Positions 6,611-7,434 of a stretch of DNA of 7,434 nucleotides are shown in pieces; the stretch's first letter is position 1, and the number at the start of each line of letters is the position of its first letter. The stretch covers positions 1-7,434 of the forward strand of contig JAEYVS010000025.1 of assembly GCA_023429265.1 (NCBI GenBank), read 5' to 3'. The translations under genes were made by a program, and so were the position numbers. This DNA comes from Bacteroidota bacterium. GTDB lineage: Bacteria; Bacteroidota; Ignavibacteria; Tepidaquicellales; Tepidaquicellaceae. The notes below the pieces were generated by a model. That model did no database searches, was not told the DNA's origin, and saw nothing but the letters and a program-made list of their open reading frames with translations.

Positions 6611-7434
6611 TTAATTAGTATTAATGTAATTTAAAATCTTGTCCTTGTACTCCTGCATCAGCTCATCCGTACGTTCCTCCGAATCCGTTTCTACATTGAG
6701 ATGAACCAGTGCTCTGTGCTTATCAGGCGTAAATAAAATAGTCTCCCTGCCATTAAGGAATAACTTAACCCCGTCTATCAGCTCCTGTTCATACATCACG
6801 TGGTCTTCCATGAACTGCCTCATTATTGTACCCTTCAGGTCCTTGGGACATTCAAAATTTTCCTTCTGCATATTCAGCCTTACAAGCTGTTTGTCGAGTT
6901 CGTCAATATTAGTACCGCTCCTTGCTATCAGTTCAAGTATTTTCGCAACAGAAAACATTCCGTCAGTAGCATATATAAACTCAGGAAATAAGAATCCGCC
7001 CCTCGTTCCTCCCACAAAGCTCACCTCCGGATCTTCGCACGCCATCATCATTGCGTAGTGCGTATCCTTTACCCGCATAACTTCTACTCCGTACTCAGCT
7101 GCTATTATGTCTACTTCCCTGGTCGCCTGTACAGGTATTGCAATTTTCTTCACACCCGGAGTTACCATTAGGAACATCTTCAGGACCAGTACCAGAAATC
7201 TGTCTCCACCAAGTATGGTGCCCTCGCTTGTTGAAAGCCACACCTTCTCCCCGCCCGCGTCTATCGTAAACCCAAGGTCGTAATCCAGCGACTTTACCAC
7301 AAATGAGAAATGATTAAACGATGCCTTAAACTCATCTATGGATCTCGTTATTTTATCCCGGTCCAGGTGAGCGTTTAGCGAAACTATGTTGCAGTCAAAT
7401 TCACCAAGTATCGATGGAAAGATCGTCGACGCTA
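6611..7434 (-). CDS. Nucleotidyltransferase/phosphohexomutase-like protein, C-terminal part (5' partial)
   Basis: The minus frame is open to the window edge (273 residues visible), so the internal GTG at 7300 is not the start. The visible part matches phosphohexomutase domains II-IV as found in fusions behind an N-terminal mannose-1-phosphate guanylyltransferase-like domain. Pieces are PSILGEFDCNIVSLNAHLD (6-24), LDYDLGFTIDAGGEKVWLS (49-67), FVGGTRGGFLFPEFIYATDG (139-158) with the following SVAKILELIA helix, and HRALVHLNVETDSEERTDEL (239-258). Standard mutases carry DGDxDR, GGExSGH and RPSGTEP at the corresponding places. Here they read DAGGEK, GGTRGG and TPDKHRALVH, so mutase chemistry is unlikely. 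Such proteins are commonly annotated as mannose-1-phosphate guanyltransferase or NDP-sugar synthase; the N-terminal transferase domain is presumed, not seen. It is the first visible gene of the minus-strand series and overlaps nothing. Confidence 0.82.
   Translation of the reverse strand, partial: ASTIFPSILGEFDCNIVSLNAHLDRDKITRSIDEFKASFNHFSFVVKSLDYDLGFTIDAGGEKVWLSTSEGTILGGDRFLVLVLKMFLMVTPGVKKIAIPVQATREVDIIAAEYGVEVMRVKDTHYAMMMACEDPEVSFVGGTRGGFLFPEFIYATDGMFSVAKILELIARSGTNIDELDKQLVRLNMQKENFECPKDLKGTIMRQFMEDHVMYEQELIDGVKLFLNGRETILFTPDKHRALVHLNVETDSEERTDELMQEYKDKILNYINTN

Noticed and set aside
6800..7058. Plus-strand open frames opposite the mutase-like gene
   Set aside because: Antisense shadows with no domain signal.
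7298..7300. GTG at 7300 as the start of the mutase-like gene
   Set aside because: The same frame stays open to the window edge and the 44 upstream residues fit the family's domain II, so this is an internal valine.
1..7434. CRISPR arrays, tRNA/rRNA genes, insertion sequences or phage genes
   Set aside because: No regularly spaced direct repeats, cloverleaf-like segments, transposase/integrase motifs or terminal inverted repeats were seen; spacers are all under 100 bp.

Overview
The window looks like an ordinary chromosomal segment of a bacterium from the Bacteroidota/Ignavibacteriota (Chlorobi-like) side of the tree. The strongest clue is a secreted protein ending in a type IX secretion (T9SS, type A) sorting domain of the 'NYPNPFNP...' kind. 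Weak or absent Shine-Dalgarno sites before most genes fit this placement. It is inferred from protein style only; species is not resolved, and Calditrichota or related groups are not excluded.

Layout. Two plus-strand genes occupy 1-1465: the C-terminal part of a beta-propeller T9SS cargo protein (5' end outside the window) and a small OsmC/Ohr-type protein. A perfect 11-bp hairpin lies between them and contains the best Shine-Dalgarno candidate of the osmC-like gene. At 1466-1527 the plus genes converge with a minus-strand series, and a perfect 10-bp hairpin with T-runs on both sides looks like a shared bidirectional terminator.

From 1528 to the right edge everything is on the minus strand. 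In transcription order the genes are the C-terminal part of a sugar-nucleotide transferase/phosphohexomutase-like protein (5' end beyond the window), a PTS EIIA type-2 domain protein, a cytosolic M61-family metallopeptidase with a PDZ domain, and pyruvate, phosphate dikinase (ppdK). The gaps of 29, 86 and 54 bp are compatible with one operon, though the 86-bp and 54-bp gaps could hold internal promoters. The possible common theme is phosphoenolpyruvate: PPDK interconverts pyruvate and PEP, and EIIA proteins are phosphorylated from PEP through the PTS relay. The mutase-like protein belongs to hexose-phosphate/nucleotide-sugar metabolism. The M61 peptidase has no obvious place in this.

No tRNA, rRNA, CRISPR array, transposase, integrase or phage gene was seen, and no gene-free stretch exceeds 300 bp. 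The items most worth a second look are the loss of all three visible active-site loops in the mutase-like protein, the hairpin that buries the osmC-like ribosome-binding site, and the short repeat sequences present in three of the spacers. I do not see convincing evidence of a wholly new system.
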